This document shows positions 1 to 11,099 of a stretch of DNA of 64,000 nt, one piece after another. Where the stretch lies: contig OZ026553.1 of assembly GCA_964020155.1 (NCBI GenBank), forward strand, positions 2,844,979-2,908,978, written 5' to 3'. Positions within the stretch are counted from its first letter, which is position 1. Each line of letters opens with the position of its first letter. Source of the DNA: Chondrilla cf. caribensis (taxonomy: Eukaryota; Porifera; Demospongiae; Chondrillida; Chondrillidae). Under the pieces are notes generated by a model that did no database searches, was not told the origin of the DNA, and saw only the letters and a list, made by a program, of their open reading frames with translations. The translations under genes were made by a program, and so were the position numbers.

Positions 1-3000
1 TGAACACACTGTGCCCACACACACACTGAGCACACACACACTGTGCCCACACACTGCGCGCGCACACATTGCGCACACACACAATGTGAACACACACATT
101 GTGCACACACACATTGTGTGAACACACACTGCGCACACACACACTGTGTCCACACACACTGCGCACACACAAAATGCGCACACACACATTGCGCAGACAC
201 ACATTGTGTGCACACAAACTGCGCACACACACATACGGTGACCAAACACAATGCGCACGCACACACTGTGCCCACACACACTGCGCACACACACTGTGCC
301 TACACACACTGCGCACACACACTGTGCCTACACACACTGCGCACACACACTGTGCCTACACACACTGCACACACACACACAGCGCACACAAACTGCGCAC
401 ACACACATTGCTCACGCACACACTGCGCACGCACACACTGTGCCCACACACACTGCGCACACAAACACTGCGCACACACACACTGCGTACACAAAAACTG
501 CGCACACACACATTGTGTGCACAAGCACTGGGCACACATACAATGTGCCCACACACAATGGGCACACACTGTGCCAAAACACACTAGGAAAACACACACT
601 GTGTCCACACACACTGTGCACACACAATGTGCCCACACACAATGGGCACACACACACGCTGCCAACACACTTTGCGCACGCACACTGTGCCTACACACAC
701 TGCGCACACACACACACTGTGCCCACACACACTGCGCATACACCCACTTTGCCCACACACTGCGCACACACACTGTGCAGACACAAACTGAGCACACACA
801 CTGTGCCAACACACACTGTGCACACACACTGTGCCCACACACACTGCGCAAGCACACACTGTGCGCACACATACTGTGTACACACACATTGTGTGCGCAC
901 GCACTGTGCCCACACATGCGCACACACAGTGCACACACTGCGCTCACACACAATGCGAACACAAACACTGCGCACACACACACATTGCGCACACACACAA
1001 TGTGTGTGTGCACACATTGTGCACAAACACATTGTGTGCACACACACTGCGCACACTAACACTGTGTCCACACACACTGCGCATGCACACACTGTGCCCA
1101 CACACACTGCGCACACACACACACACTGTGCCCACACACTGCGCGTGCACACAATGTGCACACACACTGTGCCCACACACTGCGAACACACACTACACAC
1201 ACAATGTGCACACACTGCGCACGCACACACCTTGCCCACACACACAGCGCACAAACACTGCGCACACACACACTATGCCCACACACAATGCGCACGCACA
1301 CACTGTGCCTACACACACTGCACACACACACACTGTGCCCATACGCATTGCGCACGCACACACTGTGCCCACACACACTGCGCACACAAACACTGCGCAC
1401 ACACACACTGTGCCCACACACAATGCGCCCGCACACACTTTGCCCACTCACACTGTGCACACACACACTGTGCCCACACACACTGCGCACACACAATGCG
1501 CAGACACACGAATGCACACAAACTGCGCACACACTTTGTGTGCACACACACTGTGCACACACACACACGGTGCCCACACACAATGCGCATGCACACACAG
1601 CGCACACAAACTGCGCACACACACATTGCTCACGCACACACTGCGCACGCACACACTGTGCCCACACACACTGCGCACACAAACACAGCGCACACACACA
1701 CTGCGTACACAAAAACTGCGCGCACACACATTGTGTGCACATGCACTGTGCACACACAATGTGCCCACACACACTGCGCGCACACACACACACTGCCCAC
1801 ACACTGCGCACGCACATACTGCGCACACACACACACTGTGCACACACACACTGTGCCTACACACACTGCGCACACACACACACTGTGCCCACACACACTG
1901 CGCATACACCCACTTTGCCCACACACTGCGCAAACACACTGTGCAGACACAAATTGAGCACAAACACTGTGCCAACACACACTGCGCACACACACACTGT
2001 GCCCACACACAATGCGCAAGTACACACTGTGCCCACACACACTGCGCACACACACAAAGCGCACACACACTGCGCGCAGTGTGTGTGTGCGCAATGTGTG
2101 TGTACACATTGTTTGTGAGCGCAGTGTGTGAGGGCACAGTGTGGGCACTGTGTGTGTGTGTGTGCGCAGTTTGTGTGCACACAAAGTGTGTGCGCAGTTT
2201 GTGTGCACACAAAGTGTGTGTGCAGTTTGTGTGCACACAATGTGTGTGTACGCTTTGTGTGTGTGCGCAGTTTATGTGGGCACAGTGTGTGTGTGTGTGC
2301 GCAGTGTGTGTAGGCACAGTGTGTGTGTGCGCAGTGTGTGTGTGCGCAGTGTGTGCTTGCGCAATGTGCGTGGGCACAGTGTGTGTGCGCAGTGTGTGTG
2401 GGCAGCGTGTGTGTGTGCCCATTGTGTGTGGGCACATTATGTGTTTGCACAGTGTGTGTGGGCACAATGTGTGTTTTCGCAGTGTGTGTTGGCACAGTGT
2501 GTGTCCATTGTGTGTGGGCGCACAAACTGCGCACACACACATACGGTGACCAAACACAATGCGCACGCACACACTGTGCCCACACACACTGCGCACACAC
2601 ACTGTGCCTACACACACTGCGCACACACACTGTGCCTACACACACTGCGCACACACACTGTGCCTACACACACTGCACACACACACACACTGTGCCCACA
2701 CACTGCGCACGCACACACTGTGCCCCCACACACTGCGCACACAAACACTGCGCACACACACACTGTGCCTACACACACTGCGCACACACACACTGTGCCT
2801 ACACACACTGCACACACACACACAGTGCCCACACACAATGCGCCCGCACACACTTTGCCCACACACACTGTGCACACACACACTGTGCCCACACACTGCG
2901 CACCCACAAAATGCGCACACACACAATGCGCAGACACACGAATGCACACAAACTGCGTACACACACAAAGCGCACACACACATTGCGCGCAGTGTGTGTG

Positions 3001-3972
3001 TGCGCAATGTGTGTGTACACATTGTTTGTGTGCGCAGTGTGTGAGGGCACAGTGTGGGCACTGTGTGTGTGTGTGTGCGCAGTTTGTGTGCACACAAAGT
3101 GTGTGCGCAGTTTGTGTGCACACAATGTGTGTGTGTGCTTTGTGTGTGTGCGCAGCTTATGTGGGCACAGTGTGTGTGTGTGCGCAGTGTGTGTAGGCAC
3201 AGTGTGTGTGTGCGCAGTGTGTGTGTGCGCAGTGTGTGCGTGCGCAATTTGCGTGGGCACAGTGTGTGTGCGCAGTGTGTGTGGGCAGCGTGTGTGTGTG
3301 CCCATTGTGTGTGGGCACATTATGTGTTTGCACAGTGTGTGTGGGCACAATGTGTGTTTTCGCAGTGTGTGTTGGCACAGTGTGTGTCCATTGTGTGTGG
3401 GCACATTGTGTGTGTGCGCAGTGCTTGTGCACACAATGTGTGTGGACGCAGTTTTTGTGTACGCAGTGTGTGTGGGCACAGTGTGGGCGTGCGCAATGTG
3501 TGTGGGCACAGTGTGTGTGTGTGCAGTGTGTGCGTGCGCATTGTGTTTGGGCACCGTATTTGTGTGTGAGCAGTTTGTGTGCACACAATGTGTGTCTGCG
3601 CAATGCATATGTGTGTGTGCGCATTTTGTGTGTGCGCAGTGTGTGATCACAATGTGTGTGCGTGCAGTGTGTGCACATTGTGTGTGTAGTGTGTGTTCGC
3701 AGTGTGTGGGCACAGTGTGTTCATGCGCATAGTGTGTGGGCAAAGTGTGTGTGTGCGCAGTGTGTGTGGACACAGTGTGTGTGTGTGCGCAGTGTGTGTG
3801 CACAATGTGTGTGTTCGCATTGTGTGTGTGCGCAGTGTTTGTGTGCTCAGTGTGTGTGGGCACAGTGTGTGAATGCGCATTGTGTGTGGGCACAGTGTGT
3901 GTGTGCGCAGTGTGTGTGCAGTGTGTGTGCGCGTAGTGTTGGTGTGCACAGTGTGTGTGTGTGCACAGTGTG
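1..3972. repeat. CA-rich minisatellite with higher-order and inverted organisation
   Basis: Imperfect 12-16 bp units alternate ACACACTGTGCC and ACACACTGCGC with many variants. The CA-rich strand is on top at 1-2071 and 2521-2984, and the GT-rich strand is on top at 2072-2520 and 2985-3972. The CA-to-GT switches sit on GCGCGC centres (2072-2077, 2985-2990). Larger blocks recur: a 'gcatacacccacttt' marker lies near 735 and 1901 (about 1.17 kb apart), and a 'tacggtgaccaaacac' marker lies near 234 and 2542. The block 2072-2520 recurs at 2985-3400. Neither strand has stops over long stretches, so long Thr-His-Cys-Ala reading frames appear in several frames. They are a by-product of the repeat. Confidence 0.95.
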
Positions 3973-4560
3973 TGAGTGGACACATGCACATTTGTATCTG
4001 GGTACATATGCACTATTGTTACGTGTGTATGTGGCCTTTGCATATGTGTGTATGTAAGTGAATGTGTTAGAATCCTTTTATGTCTGTGCGTGTTTATGTT
4101 TCTGTATAATTGTGCGTGTGCATTGGTGTATGCTTGGTACGTATGTGTGCGAGTGTGTGTGTGCATATATATGTGCATGTACGTGAATGTGTTCATGTGT
4201 GTCTGTGAATGTTTTCGTGTGTGTGTGTGCATGTGTGTATCCGTGGTTTGTGTGTAAGTTTGTGTACGTGCATGACTGAGCGTTGTGTGTGTGTGTTAAT
4301 GTGTGTGTGTGTTTTGATTTGAATGTGAGTGTTCTAGCATGTGTGGTTGTACGTGTTTTTATGTTTGTATTCCTCATGTATGGTTTTGTAGGATGCTCTT
4401 GTGTAGGTTTTGTTTGCATACAGTTTCATGTCTCTGTGTCTTTGTGTGTGTGGGTGCATGTAGGTGTGTGATTTTCGGTTATATATATTTTCACGTATCT
4501 ATGTATCTGTGTGTTTGTGCATAAGTAGAGGTCTTTTCATGCCAGTTGAGTGGATAAATG
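3973..4560. repeat. degenerate GT-rich simple sequence
   Basis: TG/TATG-rich low-complexity DNA continues from the minisatellite and gradually loses its unit structure. No gene, RNA or coding signal is seen here. Confidence 0.6.
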
Positions 4561-4599
4561 AGGTGCTGAGACTTCAAAGGAATCTGCTCAAACTTTCCT

Positions 4600-4835
4600 G
4601 ATAGTTTTTTCTCGGAAATTTTTTTAATTTTATTTAATTTTTTAATAATTAATTAATTTAATTAATTAATTTTAATTTTGTAATTAATTAATATTAATTA
4701 GTTATTTAATTAAAATTAAAATTGAAAAATTCAATTATTCCGCCAATATAATGTATTGAATCATTTACAATTTAATTTAATCATTAATAATTCATTAATT
4801 ATTAATTAACATTATAACCTGATCTATCATCACAA
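4600..4835. other. AT-rich spacer (TTAATTAA-rich)
   Basis: Nearly pure A/T sequence made of TTAAT/AATTAA words. No gene is visible. Confidence 0.6.
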
Positions 4836-5600
4836 AAAACCGTAGTTGGAGGAATCCAACCCGCTACATGTAGCTAGGATTTGTGTTATCCAACCACTCG
4901 GCCACTGTGCTCTCTCTTAATTAATTTTCCATGCACCATTTATACTTGCAGTGTCCAATTGCAATATAGGCCGTTTTTATACTATACTTACAGTTCAGTA
5001 GTCTAGCTAGCTAGCCCGTCCCCGCACACGCGCTCTCCGGGCGTTAAGAGCGGGCGTCTTCCGCACTCTCCGCCTGTAGGGCGCGTGTGCTGAGACTGGC
5101 TAGCTAGCTAGAGTAACAGTTCAGCCGCGTGTCTCCAGCTGCCCAGCTCATACATACCGTTCTTTGTAGGGAGTTATTGCAATTGAACACAAGGACGTGA
5201 GCTTTTTCATAGAAAAAAATCCGGCAGTTGGAGGATTCGAACCTGCGAACTGTTGCTTGGAGTTGTGCCATCCAACCACTCGGCCACGGCGACCTATCTG
5301 GTTTATTATTATTACATGCACCATTATATCATATAGCCATACCATTTAGCTGGCCTCAGCGTTCAATTCGCAAGATAGGCCGTTATATACTCCGCGAATG
5401 CAGAATATACTATACTCTATCTGGCAGTTTAGCCGCGAGTTCCCAGCTAGCACATAAGGTTCTTTGTAGGGAGTATTGCAACTGAACACAAGGAAGTGAC
5501 CTTTTTTCAGAGAAAAACCGTCCGTAAGAGGATTCGAACCCGCGACCTGTAACTTGGAGTCGTGTCGTCCGACCACCCGCCACCGCGACCTATTTATTTT
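4836..5600 (-). repeat. three tandem tRNA-like SINE copies
   Basis: Three similar units read on the minus strand. The tRNA-like heads lie at about 4838-4912, 5220-5295 and 5515-5592. Each has an A-box-like TGGCCGAGTGG (variant in the third) and a B-box-like GGTTCGAATCC (GGTTGGATTCC in the first). Upstream each carries a conserved 'aaatggtgca' and, farther up, 'cggcctat'. The second and third copies also share a tail with 'ctccctacaaagaac'. The 3' acceptor arm does not pair with the 5' arm, so these are tRNA-derived SINE units rather than tRNA genes. Spacing is roughly 300-370 bp. Confidence 0.7.
5001..5112. mobile_element. GC-rich inverted-repeat (MITE-like) element
   Basis: A 112 bp hairpin. 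The left arm at 5001-5033 runs from TCTAGCTAGCTAGCC to CACACGCGC and the right arm at 5080-5112 is its inverted copy with few mismatches. The element is strikingly GC-rich inside AT-rich flanks and has no coding capacity. Confidence 0.6.
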
Positions 5601-5659
5601 CGTATTATTACCTGCACCATTTATAGTTGCGATCAGTGTTCAATTCGAAACATAGGCCG

Positions 5660-5825
5660 TCTCCACTCACTCGAATCATTTGATCATCTTTAAAAGGCTT
5701 ACAAGAACCTTCACGGATGATGTAAAGTTGTTCGAAACTTCTGTGCTCGAATTTTAGCCTAAATTCTAAATGGCGGCGTATTAAAATCGGCCATTTTTCG
5801 CGCAATATAAATTATAGTACAAAAT
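5660..5825 (-). repeat. coding-like dispersed repeat, copy 1
   Basis: On the minus strand this segment reads without stops and includes EFRLKFEHRS and KDDQMIRVSG. An inverted copy at 6345-6512 translates in the corresponding frame with related residues. It may be a fragment of a mobile-element protein or of an unrecognised gene family. No known domain is recognised. Confidence 0.4.
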
Positions 5826-6274
5826 CACTATTGCAATCACACGTATGAATGCATATCAACCCACGTACCCTCACTATACTCACTTACTACAGCGCATGAC
5901 AAGAAGTATACTAGTGTGTACTTTGTGCAGAACCTCGCTAAGGAAGAATGTATGATCTAGTCTAGGTATACGTACATATATTATCTTGAACAATTGCATT
6001 GTAATATTAGGTAACTTGGAAAAGAACAGTCACGAGCATGCACATGCCATGACGTCTGCTGACAAGATGGACGTCATCATGGCCGGCCAATTCTAGGTCC
6101 CAAACTACGTAACGACATACCCCACTTACGCCGAAAGGAAATTCTAAAATCGTTATTCAGAATTTTAGATAACTTGCTATTATTAGGGGCTGCCGCTATA
6201 TTGTTTTCATTTCGACTTCCGGTATGTAACGCTCGTCCGATATATTATATAAATATATATATATGTAAACACGT

Positions 6275-6320
6275 ATAACACGTATTATATATATATATAT
6301 ATATATATAATACGTGTTCC
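6275..6320. repeat. AT palindrome (cruciform-prone)
   Basis: AACACGTATT, then an alternating AT tract, then AATACGTGTT form an almost perfect palindrome of about 42 bp. Confidence 0.7.
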
Positions 6321-6344
6321 TACGCGTAACCTCGACAATGAATT

Positions 6345-6530
6345 TCTATTATAATTTATATAGTGCGAAATAAGATGGCCGATTTCGAACGCCGACAATT
6401 TGAAATTGGGCTAGAATTCGTGCGCAGAAGTTCCGCCGAACGTAAAAAATTCAGCGAAGGTTCTTCTGAACCTACTAAAGACGCCCAAGTAATTCGAGTG
6501 CGGGGCGGCAGCCCCACGAGTTTTTGAACT
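6345..6530 (+). repeat. coding-like dispersed repeat, copy 2
   Basis: A 50-codon frame from ATG at about 6374 to TGA at about 6526 includes RRQFEIGLEFVRRS and KDAQVIRVRGG. It parallels the minus-strand copy at 5660-5825: aligned words are LEF-RRS, EGS--P-KD and IRV-G. The function is unknown. Upstream the sequence is ordinary AT-rich DNA. Confidence 0.4.
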
Positions 6531-7013
6531 CGAAATATTTAAGAGGTCTGCTGATTACATAGCGAGAAGAGTGCCACCGTGAAGGAAAGAAATGTGAGTT
6601 GCCTTCTCTTACGCGTTGCGCGAACTCCAGTTAGTCTGTACGAACGTTCTTTACTTTATTCTGTAGCACGCCGATGCCCGCTCACGTCAGCATCGACCAA
6701 TATCGAATTTCGTTCACGAGCACTTTGAAACTCTCGACAAAAGAAAGTACAAATGGGACAAATCTAGACTTTGTAACCCGAAAATTAATCAAATGAGTGG
6801 ACGCCAACTGTTAGCTATTTTCTGATGTCATGCTGTGCTGGAGTGTATAATAGCGCTTCCTTTAAGCCATAAATTGAATTGAATACATGCAAGGGAATCA
6901 CTTTGCCGAAAAGAAAATGGCCGCCTGGGTTACTTCAAGAATATCTATCAGCCAAAGGGACACAAACTCCAAGATTTGAAGTTCAGTGAAGGTGGTCCGG
7001 TAAGAATATTGTA
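6531..7013. other. unassigned spacer
   Basis: About 480 bp between the coding-like repeat and the first long GT tract. No gene, RNA or repeat structure is recognised. Confidence 0.4.
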
Positions 7014-7138
<125 letters not shown>

Positions 7139-7399
7139 TTTAGCAAATCGATGTCCACTGAACAGACTTTTAATGCCCGACAATGTAGAAACAAGCTTTC
7201 TATGCCTCTCATGCAATCCTTTCTCTTTTTTTGACTTTTGTCCCATCATGCCCTAGACTTCGTCTTGCGTGAATTGGGACCAGACCTTGCCAGGGCAGTG
7301 AACACCCGGTGACTATATTTGTCACCTCACGTAACCCCTGAGTCCGAGGCTTCCTTTTTGTATCACATTTGTTGTTCTTTGATTTGAATAATAATGTGT

Positions 7400-7557
7400 T
7401 TCTCCCCATGTGTTCGTGTTTGTGTGTGTTTGTATGTGCGTACGTGCGTGCGTGCGTGCGTGTGTATATATGTACTGTTGTTGCGTATGTGTATGTGCGC
7501 ATATATGTGAATGTGTGGGTGTGGGTGTGAGTGTGTGTGTCACTGTGTGTTATGTGG

Positions 7558-7598
<41 letters not shown>

Positions 7599-7680
7599 AT
7601 GTATGTGTGCATGGGCATGAATGTGTATGAGTGTGTGTATGCGTATGCATGTATGCATGGTATGTATGCAGGTGTGTGTG

Positions 7681-7737
<57 letters not shown>

Positions 7738-7890
7738 GTGCCAGAATGTGTTGTTAGTTTGTGTGTGTGTGTTCATGTGTTTTCTGTGTGCATGGGCATG
7801 AATATGTATGAGTGTATGTATGCGTATGCATGTGTGCATGTGTGTATGCATGGTATATGTGTGTGAGTGCGTGTGTGTATGTGTGATGTG
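7400..7890. repeat. GT-rich simple sequence with pure (GT)n cores
   Basis: TG/TATG-rich DNA with pure cores at about 7562-7597 and 7687-7734. A 'gtgcatgggcatgaat' marker occurs at about 7608 and 7788, showing local duplication of about 180 bp. Confidence 0.9.
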
Positions 7891-8070
7891 TGTGGAGTCA
7901 TAATAGAATTTATGACCTGCAGCTGAGTCTGGTGTGTACATCCAAAGCAAAGGCTTCGGTTCAATCCGAGCTGCTGATACTGGTGGTATCATCATTCCTC
8001 TTTGCTGATCCAAGTAGCGAAAGTTCGAAGATGCTCAGTAGCGAGAAGTCATCGATGCTAATGTTTGTCA
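7885..8070. repeat. dispersed repeat, copy 1
   Basis: This segment is similar to 9150-9365. Shared words include 'catccaaagcaaaggcttc', 'gagctgctg-tactggtgg' and 'gtcatcgat'. On the minus strand part reads as SAAGHKFYYDS, matching AAGHESYYDSSEESSYY in the other copy, so the family may derive from a coding exon. Confidence 0.6.
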
Positions 8071-8179
8071 CCAATTTGCAAGGCCAAGTATTCTATACCC
8101 GATGAACTGAGGCTCCCTAAACTCCAATCATCAAATGAATTTTGTCTTTCGGCTGTCAGTGTGCTGTGTATGCTACAGG

Positions 8180-8347
8180 GTAAATCCTGTTACTACTTCC
8201 AAATATGTGACAAATGGTTCTTCTTGCTCTGTTGAACGTGCTGACGAGGAATCTTGCTGTGCTTGTGATTTTCTTCTTACACCATTAATGAGACGAACTA
8301 CTCCTGATGTACGAGTGGCGGTGATTTCTCCAGTAGTTGCCATCATT
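8180..8347 (-). CDS. possible orphan exon, unknown product
   Basis: A minus-strand frame of about 56 codons starts at ATG 8345-8347. It contains GEITATRTSGVVRLINGVRR and an acidic/Ser-rich stretch before a TAG. It lies just upstream, in minus-strand terms, of the exon-like repeat copy at 7885-8070. No family is recognised, and it could be chance or a decayed gene. Confidence 0.2.
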
Positions 8348-8349
8348 TA

Positions 8350-8646
8350 AACTCAAATATCAAATATGTTAGGACATGACAAACAAAGTAGATGAGCAAG
8401 TTTTGAAGTAAATCGCAAATCTACGCATCATCAAGGTTGCCATAGTCACTATGTTTGAAAGTTTCAACTAACCAATAATATAGAAGGTAATAGCATGAAT
8501 AGAATCTAGAACACTTCATATTTGTATTTTCTAAATTGTTTTTGTTTTGTTATTATATCTTATGCAATAATTGTAATAATACTAAATATTAATAACAGTG
8601 ACATGCTGTAAATTCATACATATGTACATACAAATGAATAGACAAT

Positions 8647-8688
<42 letters not shown>

Positions 8689-9055
8689 GTGTTTTGTATA
8701 TATATGCCAATACATATATGCATATTATGTATATACATCCCTATAATAGGCAGTCAGTGGTATATAGGCACACAAAACTTGTTCTTCAATGCTCTCATAG
8801 TTGTCACAACCTAGCTGTACCATAGACAAGCACTTAATACTAGTCTAAGCCTGTTTATATTAATCTCTGACACCATCTACTATATAAATTATTGCATAAC
8901 CACGTAATCAATGGAGATTGCAACATGAATACAATCATGCAAAATACAGTTTATTAGAACAAGTATATATGTACGTAAATTAAATAAAAAGCACAGCTAT
9001 CAATATTATAATTATTCACAGTCTGCTTTAGGTGTGCTCAGTTATCCTTATATAG
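8350..9055. other. intergenic, no gene seen
   Basis: AT-rich DNA with a (GT)n tract at about 8647-8686. No coding or RNA signal is recognised. Confidence 0.5.
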
Positions 9056-9079
9056 TTGATAATAGTTGAATTACCATAC

Positions 9080-9365
9080 AACATTACCCCATGCCCTGCT
9101 CCAGTTCATCCTCCATGTCTGATTCTTCACTTCTTTCATAATAAGATGATTCCTCACTGGAATCATAATAGGATTCATGGCCTGCAGCTGATTTCGGTGT
9201 GTACGTACATCCAAAGCAAAGGCTTCAATCGGTCCTCTTTTATCTCCATGTCAGAAGATCACCAGTCCGAGCTGCTGGTACTGGTGGCATTGTCATTCCT
9301 CATTGCAAATAAACATGGTAGAAGATAGAAAGTGCTCAATAGCTATAGGAGTCATCGATTTACAC
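9080..9365 (-). pseudogene. dispersed repeat copy 2 with exon-like acidic tail
   Basis: On the minus strand a short frame reads AAGHESYYDSSEESSYYERS, then an acidic SEESDMEDELEQ segment and a stop near 9087. Upstream the frame is broken by stops. It is a copy of the segment at 7885-8070. It looks like a C-terminal exon of an unrecognised gene or element, now inactive. Confidence 0.35.
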
Positions 9366-9435
9366 TATAACCTTGCCCCATGCACTGCTCCATGGATGAT
9401 AGGTGTTTGGTGAGTGAACCAACTCCAACCAGTGG

Positions 9436-9437
9436 TG

Positions 9438-9482
<45 letters not shown>
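9436..9482. repeat. (GT)n microsatellite
   Basis: About 23 uninterrupted GT units. Confidence 0.95.
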
Positions 9483-9483
<1 letters not shown>

Positions 9484-9561
9484 AATGGTAGTAAGTTGTG
9501 TGTGCAATGGTAGTAAGTATACACATTTGCATGTGCACATATGATATTTTGTTGTATGATG

Positions 9562-10210
9562 CTATTCAGCTCAATCTCCATCCTGGAACTGCTCTGATCT
9601 TCACCAATAACCATGCTAGGGAATTTGGTGGGGGGAATTTATCTACAGTTGCCCTCACTGCGGTTTGTGGTACAGTACTTCAACCGCCTGTGCTTCATCC
9701 AGTTCATAGCAGGAGGACTTCAAGATGTACCGCCTGCAGAATGGGTCAGAACAACTGTGTATATACGTATGTGTGTGCATGTGCATGCATATGTGCATGA
9801 GTGTGTTTGTCTGTCAACTGTGTGTGTGTGCGTTCGTGCATGCGTGCGTGCATCTGTCTATCTGTCTGTCTGTGTGTTTGTGCATATGTGTGCGTGTTTT
9901 TGTTTGTGTTTGTGTGTGCATGTTTGTGTGTATGTGTGTGTGCATATAAGTAAATATGTTTATCTTGTGTGGGAATATGTAAGTCTATGAAAGTTAATGT
10001 GGGTATAATACATACATACATATGAACATACGTACACTTACTGCACAGGATGCTACCATAAGCTTCATCAACAACAGTGCTGGGACAAGTGGTGCAGCGA
10101 TCTACGTACGCCTCGGACTTTCACGGGTGTTTCTGGCTGAATACTAGTCAGTTGAGCCTGATATTCGAGCCCAACGCAACAGGGACCACATTTTACTATG
10201 AGTGAGTGCC
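9562..10210 (+). pseudogene. frameshifted beta-helix-family gene fragment (two exons)
   Basis: The first exon, after a CAG acceptor near 9567, reads LNLHPGTALIFTNNHAREFG and continues after a one-base shift at a run of six G (9631-9636) as GIYLQLPSLRFVV. The second exon, after 'ctgcacag' near 10050, reads DATISFINNSAGTSGAAIYV. It then shifts frame once more to reach HGCFWLNTSQLSLIFEPN and a donor-like GTGAGT near 10200. The F-NN-A--GGGIY pattern is the parallel beta-helix repeat of the intact gene at 17864-26520. Exon boundaries survive but both exons carry shifts, so I call it a decayed paralogue; base-calling error in the G run is the alternative. GT-rich DNA fills the intron. Confidence 0.55.
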
Positions 10211-10367
10211 CTGTGGAAGTAGCAGAAATATTCACTTAGATCTCCATCTCACCTATGGTGCACACTTGCATTGCTTGTGTATGTGTGCTATCACGTCTAC
10301 ATATGCACTTTGACCCTACTCACACTTGCACACACACGCACACACACAAACACATGCGCGCGCGTGC

Positions 10368-10369
10368 AT

Positions 10370-10420
<51 letters not shown>

Positions 10421-11078
10421 GCGCACACACTTTGTGTGCACACAAACTGCGCACACACACACACAGTGCCCACACACAATGCGCACGCACACACTGTGCC
10501 CACACACACTGCGCACACAAACACTGCGCACACACACATTGCACACACACACTGCGCACGCACACACTGTGCCCACACACACTGCGCACACACACATTGC
10601 GCACACACACACTGCGCACACACACAATGCGTACACAAAAACTGCGCACACACACATTGTGTGCACAAACACTGCGCACACACACAATGTGCCCACACAC
10701 TGTGCCCACACACACTGCGTGCACATACAATGCGCACAAACACACTGCGCACAAACACACACTGTGCCCACACACACTGCGTACATACAAACTGCGCGCA
10801 CACACACTGCACAAGCACACACTGTGCCCACACACACTGCACACACACACACACAATGCGCACACACACAATGGGCACACACTGTGCCCACACACACTGC
10901 GAAAACACACACTGTGCCCACAAATAATGTGCCCACACACAATGGGCACACACACACGGTGCCCACACACACTGCACACGCACACTGTGCCCACACACAC
11001 TGCGCACACACACACTGCGCACAAACACAATGCACACACACACTGCGCGCACACACACACACACACACACACGCGCTG
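10368..11078. repeat. second block of the CA minisatellite
   Basis: A pure (CA)n core (about 10373-10413) is followed by the same ACACACTGTGCC/ACACACTGCGC variants as 1-3972, CA strand on top throughout, ending in (CA)n at about 11046-11072. It sits immediately after the beta-helix pseudogene. Confidence 0.95.
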
Positions 11079-11099
11079 CTTTGCTCTGAATACGACCAA

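Noticed and set aside
1..3972. Telomere or CRISPR-like array
   Set aside because: No TTAGGG-type repeat, no identical repeats with unique spacers, and the units are variable minisatellite.
43..4257. Long open frames rich in Thr-His-Cys-Ala or Cys-Val in many frames on both strands
   Set aside because: They follow from the stop-free CA/GT minisatellite; overlapping frames on both strands are open at once and no start context, intron or domain supports a protein.
5220..5592. Functional tRNA-Leu/Ser genes
   Set aside because: A and B boxes are present but the acceptor arms do not pair and the copies are tandem with non-tRNA sequence, so SINE units fit better.
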